Shown here piece by piece: positions 45,157 to 56,814 of a DNA stretch of 64,000 bases. Every line of letters begins with the position of its first letter. The first letter of the stretch is position 1. Made by a program: the position numbers and the translations under genes. The DNA is taken from assembly GCA_025716855.1 (NCBI GenBank), contig JAIXMQ010000031.1:186001-250000 (forward strand), in the 5' to 3' direction. The notes under the pieces were generated by a model that saw nothing but the letters and a program-made list of their open reading frames with translations, searched no databases and was not told where the DNA came from. Source of the stretch: Pilaira anomala. Taxonomy: Eukaryota > Mucoromycota > Mucoromycetes > Mucorales > Mucoraceae.

Positions 45157-47415
45157 ATGGTTTATAACAGTTTAGCTGCACACTTATCTTATAAATCGGT
45201 ATTGATGTTTACAATTGATGGTAGACCTAGTGTAGAAGTACTTAAAAAAATTATAAAAATAATAAAAGAATTAGTATTGACGTTACTTATTTTACAGGGT
45301 ATTCACAGTTTATTTTTTGCTTTAATGTCTCGAGTATCATTCGCAACACATCGATATATGTTTCGAAATTACAGCTTTACGTTTACTTCAGAAGAGGCAA
45401 TCACAGAAATTTTAGAATTAAACATATCATCCGCTGCTGCCGCAAGGGCAACTTCATCAACAGCATTGAAAATGGAACGAGATATGGCTAAAGCTCTCAT
45501 ACAGCAGTTTCTTTGGACTCGATTAATTGAAAATGCTGTAGAACCACATAATCGTACATATCGTGATAAAGGATTATGGAGACTGAAATCCAAAGGCTTA
45601 TGCGTACTTCAAGATCAGTGTAGACATAACGTTACCTTAGACTTATTACAACATTTCAAAGATAGCGTAGATTCATCAATTGTAGAGCCCATGTTTCTTA
45701 TACAAATAGAGAGATTAGAAGAAAATGACCGCATGAATTGCAATAGAAAATATATAACTTGTTTATTTGCCATTATGATAGCAAGTTTACCGCTTCGAAA
45801 TAGTACCAGCAATAAAGATAACTCACTTGCTCCTAACATACAACAATATCCTAATCGGATGCCTTCTAACTTTAATCCGATAGGATTTAGTAGTCCTGAT
45901 TACATCAAGAGAGTGTCAACAATTTCAAACAGATCATTCGTATATAACGAAAATTCATTATCAAGACAACATTCAATTAGATCAGCAGATACTGGTCATA
46001 CTTGCTCAACAACAGCATCACGGGAAGGAAAGTCTATCCCGGATTTTTTTCCTCATATCAAAATTTTGCCAAACGATTTGCTTATTCCTGTAAGCCCGAA
46101 TCAGAAAGCATCGGAGAGTATATTATTTCAACAACAAAAGGCCTTACTTCATAATCTAAGCCCATCTTCCAATAACAAATTCAAGATGCGATCTGTATTT
46201 CCCTCTGAGATATGCTGTACTTGGCTCATTGAATCTTGTACAGTTGCATCAAACGATGAGGCTGAAAGTATCATGACTGAGTTCCTGAATCTTGGCTGGA
46301 TAAAATTTTATGATGAAAAACATAAAAACAACGAGACAGTAGAATCATCTAAATCGATGGTATTAAAGTTAACTGGTACAGGCATGAAGATTGTGATTGA
46401 CGTTTCCCTAGAACAGCATACTGACTTTCAACAGAGTCAGCAAATGAAAGAATCCGTTATGAGTAACTTAGATAAGCGGTGCTCGGTTCTTTCTTCGTCT
46501 TGTTTTAGTAACTATACCATCTCTTCTACTTCAAGCTCCATTCCTTCAAATTTCGAGGAGCCATTGATTACAAAAAGACCAACATTTCATCCACTTAGAA
46601 ATATAATTCCTGTAAAGAGCGATGACTACTTCTCTCCTATTCATAGCACCCCTCATCAGTATCATATTTACGACACTGGCTACGGTAATTATGATGATAA
46701 TAATCTAACAGCTACAACAACCCCTTATACAGAAAGCATTACCAAATTACATTTTAACAACATATCAGCTGACAACTATAGCCATAACTATCCCCTTACA
46801 CCCCCCGCATTTTCTGGTGAGCACACCAAAGAGACAAATTCCATCAAGCTTAAAGCTATATTAAAAGATACTAAACTTCGTGGCTATTTCAGAATTTTTT
46901 TGGATATCAACTTTTGCGTTGAAAACTTGGATTTTTGGGTAGACTATACTCACTTATGTCGTAACCACCAGAATGAACCTGCAGTATTAGCCATGATGTC
47001 TCCGTTAAAACAACAACAGCTGTTACAAGAGGCTTATATTTTATGGGACACTTACTTGTGTCCAGGAGCTAGTCGTGAGCTTAATATAGATCATATCTTG
47101 CGAGAAGATATGGCGGAAGTAATCTCCCAAATGGTTACGTTAATCACAGCTGGTAACGGAAACAACGTCATGAACAAAGTCATATTCTCAACTCATTCTA
47201 CTTATGAAAGTGCCTTGACCCTTTTAAATTGGTTCGATAAAGTAAACGACCAAATTTGTAAATTAATGACGACTGACTCAGTTCCAAAGTTTATTCGCAC
47301 TTCAGAATATAAAAATGCAACTCGGGATCAGGAAGGAAAAACTAACAGTGATGATCTGGTGGATGCTTTTCCTCCTCCTCCCCAAAGAAAGCTTAAGGAG
47401 ACGATATTTTTATAA
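45157..47415 (+). CDS. DEP- and RGS-domain regulator of G-protein signalling (FlbA/Sst2-like)
   Basis: The frame is open for 752 codons, but 45232-45297 is probably a 66-nt in-frame intron (GTAGAA...TTTACAG). Removing it joins FTIDGRPS to GIHSLFFALMSRVSFATHRY and leaves 730 aa, a better match to the FlbA/Sst2 N-terminus. A DEP-type region follows (FTSEEAITEILEL, ALIQQFLWTRLIENAVEP, YRDKGLWRLKSKGLCVLQDQ) and another DEP-like segment lies near 46200-46400. The C-terminal RGS domain reads LKAILKDTKLRGYFRIFLDI, NFCVENLDFWVDYTHLC and ILWDTYLCPGASRELNI. Such proteins speed GTP hydrolysis on G-alpha downstream of pheromone or nutrient receptors. Membrane or receptor association via DEP is family knowledge. 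Confidence 0.9.
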   Translation: MVYNSLAAHLSYKSVLMFTIDGRPSVEVLKKIIKIIKELVLTLLILQGIHSLFFALMSRVSFATHRYMFRNYSFTFTSEEAITEILELNISSAAAARATSSTALKMERDMAKALIQQFLWTRLIENAVEPHNRTYRDKGLWRLKSKGLCVLQDQCRHNVTLDLLQHFKDSVDSSIVEPMFLIQIERLEENDRMNCNRKYITCLFAIMIASLPLRNSTSNKDNSLAPNIQQYPNRMPSNFNPIGFSSPDYIKRVSTISNRSFVYNENSLSRQHSIRSADTGHTCSTTASREGKSIPDFFPHIKILPNDLLIPVSPNQKASESILFQQQKALLHNLSPSSNNKFKMRSVFPSEICCTWLIESCTVASNDEAESIMTEFLNLGWIKFYDEKHKNNETVESSKSMVLKLTGTGMKIVIDVSLEQHTDFQQSQQMKESVMSNLDKRCSVLSSSCFSNYTISSTSSSIPSNFEEPLITKRPTFHPLRNIIPVKSDDYFSPIHSTPHQYHIYDTGYGNYDDNNLTATTTPYTESITKLHFNNISADNYSHNYPLTPPAFSGEHTKETNSIKLKAILKDTKLRGYFRIFLDINFCVENLDFWVDYTHLCRNHQNEPAVLAMMSPLKQQQLLQEAYILWDTYLCPGASRELNIDHILREDMAEVISQMVTLITAGNGNNVMNKVIFSTHSTYESALTLLNWFDKVNDQICKLMTTDSVPKFIRTSEYKNATRDQEGKTNSDDLVDAFPPPPQRKLKETIFL

Positions 47416-47434
47416 ATATTTTTTTTTATCAAGA

Positions 47435-47471
<37 letters not shown>

Positions 47472-49627
47472 AGATTTAACTATCTTTTCCTGAAACATGT
47501 ACCATAATAAAATATTTTCTTTTTTCCAGCCTTGATAAACTTTTTGTTATCTGAAATTATAAGTAAATAGATAATATAACATGGCTGTAATATAATTACT
47601 CTTATCGGACACGAAAATGATATACCATGATGTTATATTTATAGTCTATGTATTTTTTAGATACATAAGACTAGCTTTTGCCGAGAAACCAATATTTAAT
47701 ATTATATAGCTTTATTCTTAATTTAATAGAAGTCGCATTCATTTTAAGGGACGAAGAGAGGGATGGTATGGAGTTAGTAAAGACGCTTTTACGGGGTTAT
47801 GTAAACCTGTAAAAACTATATTTGAGTTCGAGGTTGAGTGATTAGGAAAAAAAAAAAAAAAAAAAAAAAAAAACTCCTGATCTTGGCTTTTTTAACCACG
47901 TTAAAAAATGTCAAAAATAAAAGTCCCTGTTTTTTTTTCAGTTCTTTTGTAAAAAATCCAACTTTTCTTCCTTTTAGTTTGCCCATATTTCTGCATTGAG
48001 AAAAACTTATTTATGTTTTGCATACTTTTCTATAACAGCCAAAAAACTGGTAAACATATGTCTGAGGTCCTTTATTTTTTACTGTATATCGAAGAACGAT
48101 AAATTTATAGATGCCTCTTAGTTACTTAGAGGAGAGAGTTTTAAAAAAATTGTCCTAAAGTTCTATAATAACCTAATTTTTAAGTATAATATACATGAAA
48201 CAGATATATATGCCATCTAATATAGGAGACTATATATGGATTCTGTATTGAATGTATATATATAAATGGTTCAAACCATAGCTCGACATGTTCGAATTTA
48301 AAAAGTAGAACTTCCAGGTTCAGTTTTTTTTTAAGTGTCAAAAAGTCATCCTTTTTAGCTTCTGATTTTGCTAGGTTTAGAATTGATCTACAAAGGGATA
48401 GGCTAAATAATTATAGACTCCATTACTAAATATACAATGCTGTAATTAATGCTTTATACGGATATCTATATAGAATTAATCCATTATACCCAAATGAGTT
48501 AAATGTATATATTTAAATTTAGTTTGCGTCTTATAGAACTTGTTTTTTCTTTTTAAGTTCACAAATGAGCAGGTATATACATATGTTATTATAATATCTT
48601 AAAACGTAGTAGTGTTTATTTCGCGTACACATCCTACTTTGTCTTTTTTTTTTGTTTGTTAAAATGTCTTCAGACACGGATCTAGTTAAATTCATTTTCA
48701 CGGGTGTATGCAAGTTAGGATAACAATCAAAACAATTCTTGAGATTGTTGTTTTTATAAGTTTGAAAATAGGAACCGGGTGTAAATAATGAGAAAAATAA
48801 CTTTTCTTTGTTTATAAAAGTGATCGACTGAAAATACGGAGTGGTTTTTTCTCGAAAACTAATAATTTCAATTTTGTACACATTAAACATAAGCATTTGT
48901 CTCATGCTCTAACATGGCATCTTGCCTATGTAAGCTAGATTTAAATACATATACTTCATATTTAGGCAATTGCAAGGATTTTTGGACAATTTAAATGGAA
49001 ATTATCCTGTATATACATAATTAACGTTGAATGATTCTTGTAATTGGATTCTAAATAAAAGATCATTCGACTTTATTCTATGCATGGGATAAATTTGAAG
49101 ATAAAGAGAAAATTTTTTCTTATACGCTTTTTATAACTTAATGAAATATTTTTATTCTTATGTAAAAGAATTAAAATTATACCTGTCCTTCTTCAAAGAT
49201 ACTGAAACGCCTGTGCATACAAACAATTGACAAACAAAAAGACAAGTAAGAAGTTTTATAGCCAGACCTGATTTTCGGGCAAAAAGTACATTTTTAGATC
49301 TGCATATACATAAAAGAGTGAAAATAGACATTCGAATGATAACAATTACTTGTGAAAAAAGCCTGAATACCCCTCTTCCCAAAAAGCAGTTTTGCTGAAT
49401 TGATGTGTTATAACTTTTTCTCCTTATAAATAGCAAAAAAAGCTATTTTTATTTAAATGATTTTATATCCCAGGATAAGTGATAGTTTTTATGATATGTA
49501 TTATAATTTTGATGCATACATTTTATGCAGATATTGTGACTGGAAAGATCTCTTTTTTTTTTTTTTAAAAAAAAAAGGATGGTTGCACAAAAGATAGGGC
49601 CCATCTCTTTACCTTTTAATAAACAAA
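47416..49627. other. Gene-poor stretch
   Basis: No gene is supported in 2.2 kb. There are A runs at about 47439-47468 and 47849-47872, and the ORFs are short. The last 200 bp are presumably the promoter of the TenA-like gene. No riboswitch-like thiamine element was recognised. Confidence 0.4.
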
Positions 49628-50362
49628 ATGAAATTAACTCAACACCTTCTTTCACTTGAAAAAGAAACTTTTGAGAAGGCTACGCACCATAAGTTTTTAA
49701 CTGAAGTAGGATCATTACAAGTAAAGCCTGAACATCTTAAAGCATGGCTTATTCAAGATAGATACTATACAGGCGGGTATATTAAAATGATGGGTGTCAT
49801 GATTTCTCGGCTCCCTTTGTACCAAGAACAACGCGAATTAGAAGATAATGACCCTTCATACACCCCTGAAAAAGCTCAAAATATAATCAAGGTCTTGACT
49901 TTTGCCTTGTCCAATGTACACCGTGAAGGACTTTTCTTTACAGACCTTTTAAGCAGAAAACCTTACGCAGAGTGCTCTCAATCATTCTCTCAAAAGGCTT
50001 GGACCAGTCATTATATCGAATTTGTAAAGAAGATAGCACATGAGAGTGGATACGATTTGGGTGAAGCTTTGGTCGTTTTATGGGCGATGGAAGTCGTGTT
50101 CTTTAACGCTTGGAAGTACGCTGTATCTGTACATGAAGGCTTAAAACCTGAAGAGCGTGATGTCGATTCGGTTCATGTCAAGACATGTCAAGAATTGATG
50201 ACTAACTGGACCATGCCTGAATTCGAAACGTTTGTACTTGAATGTGAAGAGCTCGTTGACCAAATTGATTTTAGTGATAAAAGTCGTCTTGCTAGTTTGG
50301 AAAAGGCTTACCGAGACATCCTGGCCCTTGAGGTCGAGTTTTGGGATATGGCTTATAATTAG
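49628..50362 (+). CDS. TenA/THI-4 family protein (thiaminase-II-like)
   Basis: This is a single-exon gene (244 aa) with the all-helical TenA/PQQC (haem-oxygenase-like) fold. Typical segments are HKFLTEVGSLQVKPEHLKAW, LIQDRYYTGGY, HREGLFFTDLL, WTSHYIEFVKKI, LVVLWAMEVVFFNAW and the C-terminal EVEFWDMAYN with the conserved glutamate region. TenA proteins hydrolyse aminopyrimidine breakdown products and thereby salvage the thiamine pyrimidine. In most fungi the domain is fused to the Thi20-type kinase; here it stands alone. The catalytic Cys of the bacterial TenA-C class is not clearly placed, so a TenA-E-type or non-thiamine role remains possible. Confidence 0.9.
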   Translation: MKLTQHLLSLEKETFEKATHHKFLTEVGSLQVKPEHLKAWLIQDRYYTGGYIKMMGVMISRLPLYQEQRELEDNDPSYTPEKAQNIIKVLTFALSNVHREGLFFTDLLSRKPYAECSQSFSQKAWTSHYIEFVKKIAHESGYDLGEALVVLWAMEVVFFNAWKYAVSVHEGLKPEERDVDSVHVKTCQELMTNWTMPEFETFVLECEELVDQIDFSDKSRLASLEKAYRDILALEVEFWDMAYN

Positions 50363-50514
50363 TATGTGAATAAAAAAACATTTATTTGTTGTACAGTAAT
50401 AAGTTGCATGATATGCCTGTATTTACTAGGTTACATGCCGTTATATACTGGTATTTGCGTTTCCTTTTTTTCTCTTTTAGACCTCTTATTACACTTTTTT
50501 TTTCTTACTGAATC

Positions 50515-50641
50515 ATGTTGTATGCACCTGCTGATACCCAGCCCATCTTTGATGCATCCAAAATAGTTTTTAAGCCTTTCAATTTTTTAAATAAAACGGC
50601 AGAACAAATATCATGGGAGGTAAAAAGCAAAAAAAAAAAAG

Positions 50642-50675
<34 letters not shown>

Positions 50676-51704
50676 GAGAGGAAGTGACAACATTACTCCA
50701 ATTCGTCATGACAGGAAATACAAAGCTCAAAACAAAGCCCTTTTGAGTTCATGAGTTTAGTGAGGTGCTCACAAGAAGAGTTCGAAAAAATTGCTCCTTT
50801 TATGAGTTCTTCTGTAAGAGATATATATTTTTTTTAAAAAAAAGCATCACGTCGATATAAATAGCTCATTTATCACCCTTTTTTTTTTCTGTAGCTTAAA
50901 GATAATGACGAAACTTGTGGAGAATGCCGAGTTAAATTAAGCAGTACTAACGCCTTTATGCCATTATCTCGACCTTCAATAAAAGTGGGATACCATGGGT
51001 TCTTACACTATCCGCTTTGTAAAGGATGCGAAAGGTAAACATTGTTACACACATGATTTCTTATGTGCTAATATAGAATCTAATTACTTTTTTTTTTTTT
51101 TCGTTTTAGTTTGTTTAAGCAAGTACGCAGTAAAGAAGAAAAGAATTCAATGTTGATTTGGATGCTGACAGGTGAATTTGATGGGAAGATAACAAATTTC
51201 CCGCCCGGTTATTTTAAACAAAAGCTTAAAACCGTTGTAAAATTCATGAAAAAAAGAGAAAAGTTTGAAAAACTATCAGAAGAAGAAAAGTCAGCTAATC
51301 CACAAGAGCGAAAGGTATTGAGAAGGGAAAGATTAGCGATTGTAAAAGAAGAAAGGAAAAGGATGAAAGAAGAAGGCACTTATGTAAGTCGCCGGTTAGA
51401 TATTGTATCAGCGGACGAATTATCATCTTTAATAGAGTATACAGGATATACTTGTGGTATTCTGGGTTGGACATGTGAAATGTTTGATGAAAGTGCATTT
51501 AATTACCTGACCTTTGACCATATCGTACCTATTCGCGGTAAATCCAAACTAAATAAGGGGAGTTTTTGTATTGGTAATATTCGGCCCCTTTGTCAAGTGT
51601 TGAACCAAACCAAAAAAAATTTAAATGATGATGAATTATATCGCTGGTTGATTTTACTGTTAAGAAATTACTATCATAATAAAATGAATCATCTGTTTTT
51701 TTAG
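50515..51704 (+). CDS. HNH-endonuclease-like protein with an N-terminal CxxC zinc motif
   Basis: Four exons join in frame: 50515-50619, 50715-50813, 50895-51034, 51110-51704 (312 aa). Exon 3 encodes two CxxC pairs (CGECRVKLS and CKGCES), likely one zinc site. A basic, helical linker follows (RKVLRRERLAIVKEERKRMK). The C-terminal region resembles an HNH/treble-clef nuclease: YTCGILGWTCEMF, then LTFDHIVPIRGKSKLNKGSF with the characteristic DHIVP core, then GNIRPLCQVLNQTK. The usual first Cys pair of HNH is reduced to single cysteines here, so activity is uncertain. I do not know a named family. No neighbouring mobile-element marks were seen, and the introns point to a resident gene. Confidence 0.72.
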
Positions 51705-51953
51705 CGCGTAAAAGTTTAAAGGATCGGCGCAGAATTGAATGACTTCGCCTTATTTTATTATTTTGCATCTTTATTTATGATGTAAGATGCAAACCTTGGG
51801 GTCGGCCAATGGAATTTTGAACTAAAAAAAAAAAAAAAAAAACTCATTATTTAAAACTGGGAGATAAAGAAGTCTACAATTAATCCCTTTTTTCTCCTTT
51901 TTTATTCTTTCTTTTTTCTTTTTTCGTTAAAAATAAATAAATATATAAGAAAT

Positions 51954-53089
51954 ATGGCAAAAAGAGATACTTGTTTATGGATTTTCCCTGTTAGATGGGG
52001 TGTGTTTGTAGTTTCTTTTATGATAACAGTAAAGTACCATAGCATTGTACCTTTTTTCTTTTCTATTTGTTACAAAACTAATATATTTTTCAGGTTATAT
52101 CAGCTGCTCTGATCGCAGCAACATTTACACATAAAAATCGTAAGTGTGACAGAGTTCAAAAATGTCAAACCAGTGTAACTAAGATTTTTTTTTTTTTTTT
52201 AAAGCTATGATGATTCATCTTGCAGTGATTCATGAAGTATTACCTTGGGTATATATTATTGTGTTAGGTAAGTAAAAAAAAAATAAATGCGTTCCTTTTA
52301 TTCAAGTGTACTAAAATATGTCTTTATTTTTTTTTTAATAAATTTTTTAATTAAGCTGTTAGTGGAGTTATAGGAATATTTGGCATGTTAGCCGCGATTG
52401 CTGTAAGTACTTGAAAGTTTTTTTTTTTTGTGTGTATTTTATACTTAATTTCAATATGGACTTGGTAGGGTAATCACGGGTTCATGGTATTTTACAAAAC
52501 TTTAGTTTGGCTTTTGACCTTCTTTGTTGTTGGTATCTGGCAAATTATTATCTTTATTTTGGCTCTTGTCAATAGAAATAAAACTTTGGATGCTTGTAAC
52601 AAAGCCAATCCTTCTACACAAGACCATAATTCCACAGAAAACGCCAACATTACTTTCCAAGGATACACAACTACATTATTAGGTGTAAATATGGGTGAAA
52701 CATATGGTGTGGCTAATTGTGATCAAGCAGTGCAAGCAGGTATTATTGGTATTGCCATTTTATTATTTGTGGGTGGTATCTTTTCGGTAAATATATCATA
52801 TATAAATTTTATGCATTCACATAACATACATCATAACACATATCTCTCTTTTATTCATGTAAAGACTTGGTTTGGCTTAACTGTAAACAAGTGTAGTAGA
52901 GGCTTAGATAATAGTTATACAGGATCGCGTGCAAGAGCAGCTCGATGGGATGATAACTTGGACGATTTACAGTCAGCCTATGCTAGGGATAAAAAGAACG
53001 CGCCTCAATACCCATTAAAAGACCTTAATAAGACGAGTAAATTTTCAAGAGGATTAATGAAATTAAAGCTTAAAAAGAGTACAAAATAA
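51954..53089 (+). CDS. Four-transmembrane protein of unknown function
   Basis: Six exons join in frame: 51954-52028, 52094-52139, 52205-52267, 52356-52402, 52469-52786, 52865-53089 (257 aa). Four hydrophobic segments are visible: VFVVSFMITVISAALIAATF, VLPWVYIIVLAVSGVIGIFG, VWLLTFFVVGIWQIIIFILA and GIIGIAILLFVGGIFSTWFG. Between the third and fourth is a polar loop with Cys and NST/NIT sequons (possible N-glycosylation), so it probably faces the lumen or outside. The C-terminal tail is basic and probably cytosolic. The layout is tetraspanin-like, but no CCG motif is present and I do not recognise the family. It is convergent with the WD40 gene, with only 38 bp between stop codons. Confidence 0.78.
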
Positions 53090-53127
53090 ATATACACAAT
53101 ATATATAATAATAATAATAATTTTTTA

Positions 53128-54347
53128 TTATTCATCATCATCATCTGATAACATTAATTCAGCTAATTCCCTTTCTTCTTCTTCTGTTAAACCACTCTTT
53201 TTTTGTTCTTCCATCTTTTCTGCTTCTAATCTCTTTAATTTTGCTTCTCTTGTTTCATTATATATTTTTATAGCTGCTGTGGTTAAAGACCATTTTCTAA
53301 TAGAGCAATCTAATGAGCCACTATAAAGTGTTGTGCCTGCAATCTCTAAACAGCCTACTTCATCAAAATGTCCTTCGATAGTACAAATTAATTTACCAGA
53401 CTAAAAAAAAAAAAAAAAAAAATTACAAAAAGTTAATAACGTGTATAAATTGTACATGTATTTATTAACCTACTCCAATATCCCAAACACGAATATCATC
53501 ATCACTCGATCCAGTCACTACAAAAGGACCAGCTAAAGCTAACGATTTAACACGATCAGGATGATTTAAAACCATATCAACAGCACCTGTGGTTGTATTC
53601 CATCTACGTACAGTTTTATCTGCAGAAGCAGACCAAAGATCATCTTCACAAACTCGTACACAATAAACACTTGTATCATGACCTTCAAAAGTATGTAATA
53701 CCTTCATCGTCTCTGCATCCCATTTCATGATGGTACTATCAGAAGAAGCCGAGTAAACATATTTTCCATCGACAGATACAGCTAAACTTTCAATAGTACG
53801 TTTATGTTTCTTTTCAGCTGCAACGCTTTCAAGTGTCTTGGTAGACCATTTACGAAGGAAACAATCAGAAGAACCTGTATAGAGATATTCACCCACCAAA
53901 ACCATTGACTTTATAAAATCCGTGTGACCTTCTAAAGTTGCTAAACATTCACCGCTCTCAAGATCCCATTTTTTGACAGTTTTATCCCAGGAACCTGTCC
54001 ATAATGTATCTTGTGTTAAAGCCATAGCAGTGACAGGACCTTTGTGACCTTTAAACAATTTTACACTTTTCGAAGTCTATATATATATATATATAAATGT
54101 TGGCTTTATTTATTTACTAGAAAAGAGAGAAAATACTTACAGATAAATCAATCTTGCGAACAAAGAAGCCTGATTCAGCAACATAAATAAATTGTTCATC
54201 TTGACTCAATAAAATATCAAGTGCTTTTGACCCCAACTTGATGGCATCACCTTCTGTATAGTTATACTTGAGTTGCTTTTCTTTTTGTTTAGCAATTTCA
54301 GCATCTGTTTGAAAGAAAGCACCTGATTCTTGACTGACATTAACCAT
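53128..54347 (-). CDS. WD40 repeat protein
   Basis: Three exons join in frame: 54347-54141, 54076-53474, 53400-53128 (360 aa). The protein is essentially one beta-propeller with about seven repeats. GH-x-WD type units include FKGHKGPVTAMALTQDTLWT, GSWDKTVKKWDLESGECLAT, LEGHTDFIKSMVLVGEYLYT, FEGHDTSVYCVRVCEDDLWS and GSSDDDIRVWDIG, with a last repeat in exon 3. It ends in a charged coil with an acidic tail (LSDDDDE). The donor GTAGGT was preferred over the alternative GTTAAT 4 nt further along because only it keeps the frame open. Such propellers are scaffolds, so no specific function can be assigned. The stop of the upstream EH-like gene is only 87 bp away. Confidence 0.9.
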
Positions 54348-54434
54348 GTTAAAAGTAAGAAAATAAAAAAAAAAGGAACGTGTTTTATGTATTAAAAAAA
54401 AAGTTTATTTCTCTCGTTTTTTTAAGACTGAGAT

Positions 54435-55093
54435 TTAATAAAAGATATCGCTTGTGGATTTATGCCTTTGATGTTTACCACCACTTGTAATAGAGGAAAT
54501 AGTAGAAGAAGTAGATCTTCTATCAGCAGCTGTAGATTGACTTCTTTTAATTAGGAAATTGTTTGTTCTCGTATATTTAGGAAATGCGGGTTTAGTTAAT
54601 TGATTAGGTACAGGAGGAGGAGGTATGCTATATGTATTTGGTTTATAATTTATTTGATCTTCAGTTGTATTTGTATCATCAAATGGACTACAAATAATTT
54701 CTTCTTCTATTTCTGGTTGATTTGATATAATAGGAGAAGATGGTACAGGTGGCGCAGAAGGAATATTAAATGGATTACTAGAAGATAACTCTTGATGACG
54801 CATTGATGGTGATTGATATACAAATTTCTGTGTTAATAATAATGTTTGTCCTGTATTTAATTCATGTAACGAAAGTGAAGACCTTGATGAGGCTAATTGA
54901 ATTTCTTCTACTTGTTGATATGGATTATGAATAAATTCATTGACTGTACCCGCTGATCTTGACCTTGAATGTGTGTATTTTTCATCCAATTGAATGATAT
55001 TTGGTGTAATTGGTGTTAATGAAGTTGCACTTGTAGTATTTGTGATAATAGGACGCATATTATGCTGCTGCGGTTGTTGTAAAAGTTGTGGCC

Positions 55094-55124
<31 letters not shown>

Positions 55125-56010
55125 TTGCTGCTGCTGTTGTTGCTGTTGCTGCTGTTGCTGCTGTTGTTCTTCTGGCATCCATGCATTACTATTATTAGTT
55201 GGATAAAAATAGTCTACCATAGGTGATGGTTGATTTGGTATTGGTGTATGCGCGGTAAATGGTCCCATGTATGATCTTCTATTCTCATATTGTTGTTCTT
55301 TTTCATTACCCCACCATGATTTTCGATTATCCATTGGTGGTTTCTTTACTTCTAATTCTTCAGTATTATTGCTGTTATTATTTGACGGTTTAATTAAAAT
55401 ATCAATTGCATTTTGATGAAAATAAGGTATAGGAGCTAAATAATAACGATAATAATTTAATACTATGATACATTTTATATGTACAGAATATATTTACAAA
55501 TCAGCCTCATTACCTCCTAAATAAACTAGGGCTCGGCTAATTTTACGTCCATTTTGTGCGTGTGCTATTAATCGAAGCATCGCAAAGAACTGTAATTTAT
55601 CCAATCCATCTCCGGCTGTTTCAAATAATGCTAATATCTAAAAATACATAGTAGCATAAGATTTAACTAATACACTAAAAAAAAAAAAAAACAAAAAAAC
55701 TTACTTGCTCCAATTTATTGTCTTGTAAACTACAACCATTAAGAAACTTTAATATGGTTTCATTATTTATCTTTTGCAAGTCAAAAGGGTCGAGATCTTT
55801 CCACCAAGATTGGTAAGCAGGTCTTTCCATCTCTGACAATTCAGAGAGATTGATGGCAGGTGGAGGTAATGGAGTTGTATTAAAGTCGTTTGTTACAACA
55901 GGTTTAACCAAGACTGAAGAGTGTCTCTTAACAAACTGTTGTGGTCTTCTATCTTCCAAAGTTTTATTCTTTTGCGAGGACCGTTGAAACACATTTTTTA
56001 ATTTATTCAT
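54435..56010 (-). CDS. EH-like domain protein with polyglutamine tract
   Basis: Three exons join in frame: 56010-55705, 55637-55514, 55435-54435 (476 aa). An N-terminal EH-like domain spans exons 1 and 2 (AYQSWWKDLDPFDLQKINNE, then FLNGCSLQDNKLEQ, ILALFETAGDGLDKLQFFAM, LRLIAHAQNGRK). A long low-complexity region follows, with a glutamine tract (about 23 Q, near 55095-55169) and Ser/Pro/Thr-rich segments. It ends HKSTSDIFY. The EH module binds NPF motifs in endocytosis, so a trafficking or membrane-scaffold role is inferred. The exact orthologue is not clear. A second Met 15 nt upstream was rejected because the shorter form starts with a normal basic N-terminus. The opposite-strand polycysteine ORF is the mirror image of the Q tract. 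Confidence 0.8.
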
Positions 56011-56814
56011 TATTAAAAATAACAAAGAAGAGAGAAAAGGGGAAATAAATAAAAATTTAGAGCATGATTTTTATTTTTAACCGAATTATATTAACTTTTT
56101 TTTTTCTTTTTTTTTTTTTTTTTTTTCTTTAAAAAAAAAAATACATCAATTCATTTCTTGACCAAGTTCTTTTTTTCTTCTACAGATGAACGGTTTATCT
56201 CTAGGCATCTGAAAACAATTACTGAACGAAAAAAAAAACTTGGCAACCCCTAATTCTGTTATCAAATTGAATAAAAACTATAGCAACGAATTGATTTTCC
56301 GCGTTTAATTTATTGGCTCGAACAGAACAATTAACACGTTTTTAAAGTTTTGAATGAGCTGATTTCTCTCTTTGTCTTTCTTTTCTTTGTGGACTAAATG
56401 TTCACAATGGGCAATATAAAATATAAAAAATTCTTTGTTATATTTCATTTATGCCTCTTTTTTAATAAACTATATTCTTTTGCCCTTTTTTTCCCTGATG
56501 ATATCATTTTGCCTTGGTATTTCTTTTTTTATTTTATTTAAATGAACGGCAAAACTCAGAAAGGAAACTGTCAAGCCTTTCACTTTCAGCCACAACAATT
56601 ACATTCCATTCATTCTTCTCTTTACAAACATAAACTTGTTATTGCTCTCTTTAAATATTTAAGCAAAACATGTTTTAAGCTTTTTTTTTTTTACAATAAC
56701 TGGTTTTTGTTAAACACATAAAAATAGTAAATATTTATTTTTTTTTTTAAAAAAAAAAGAGTGCGATGATGGGTTTCATAGAAATAAAAAGGAAAGGGTT
56801 GAGTGGGTATTTTC
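56011..56814. other. Intergenic, no gene seen
   Basis: About 800 bp separate the EH-like gene start and the TMEM135-like gene stop. They contain several T and A runs and a palindrome-like T/A stretch at 56739-56759. They likely hold the EH-like gene promoter, with no further feature seen. Confidence 0.45.

Noticed and set aside
50480..50714. Lys/Glu-rich ORF reading through the first intron of the HNH-like gene
   Set aside because: It is produced by an AAAG-rich intron; the splice joins at 50619/50715 give a continuous conserved-looking protein.
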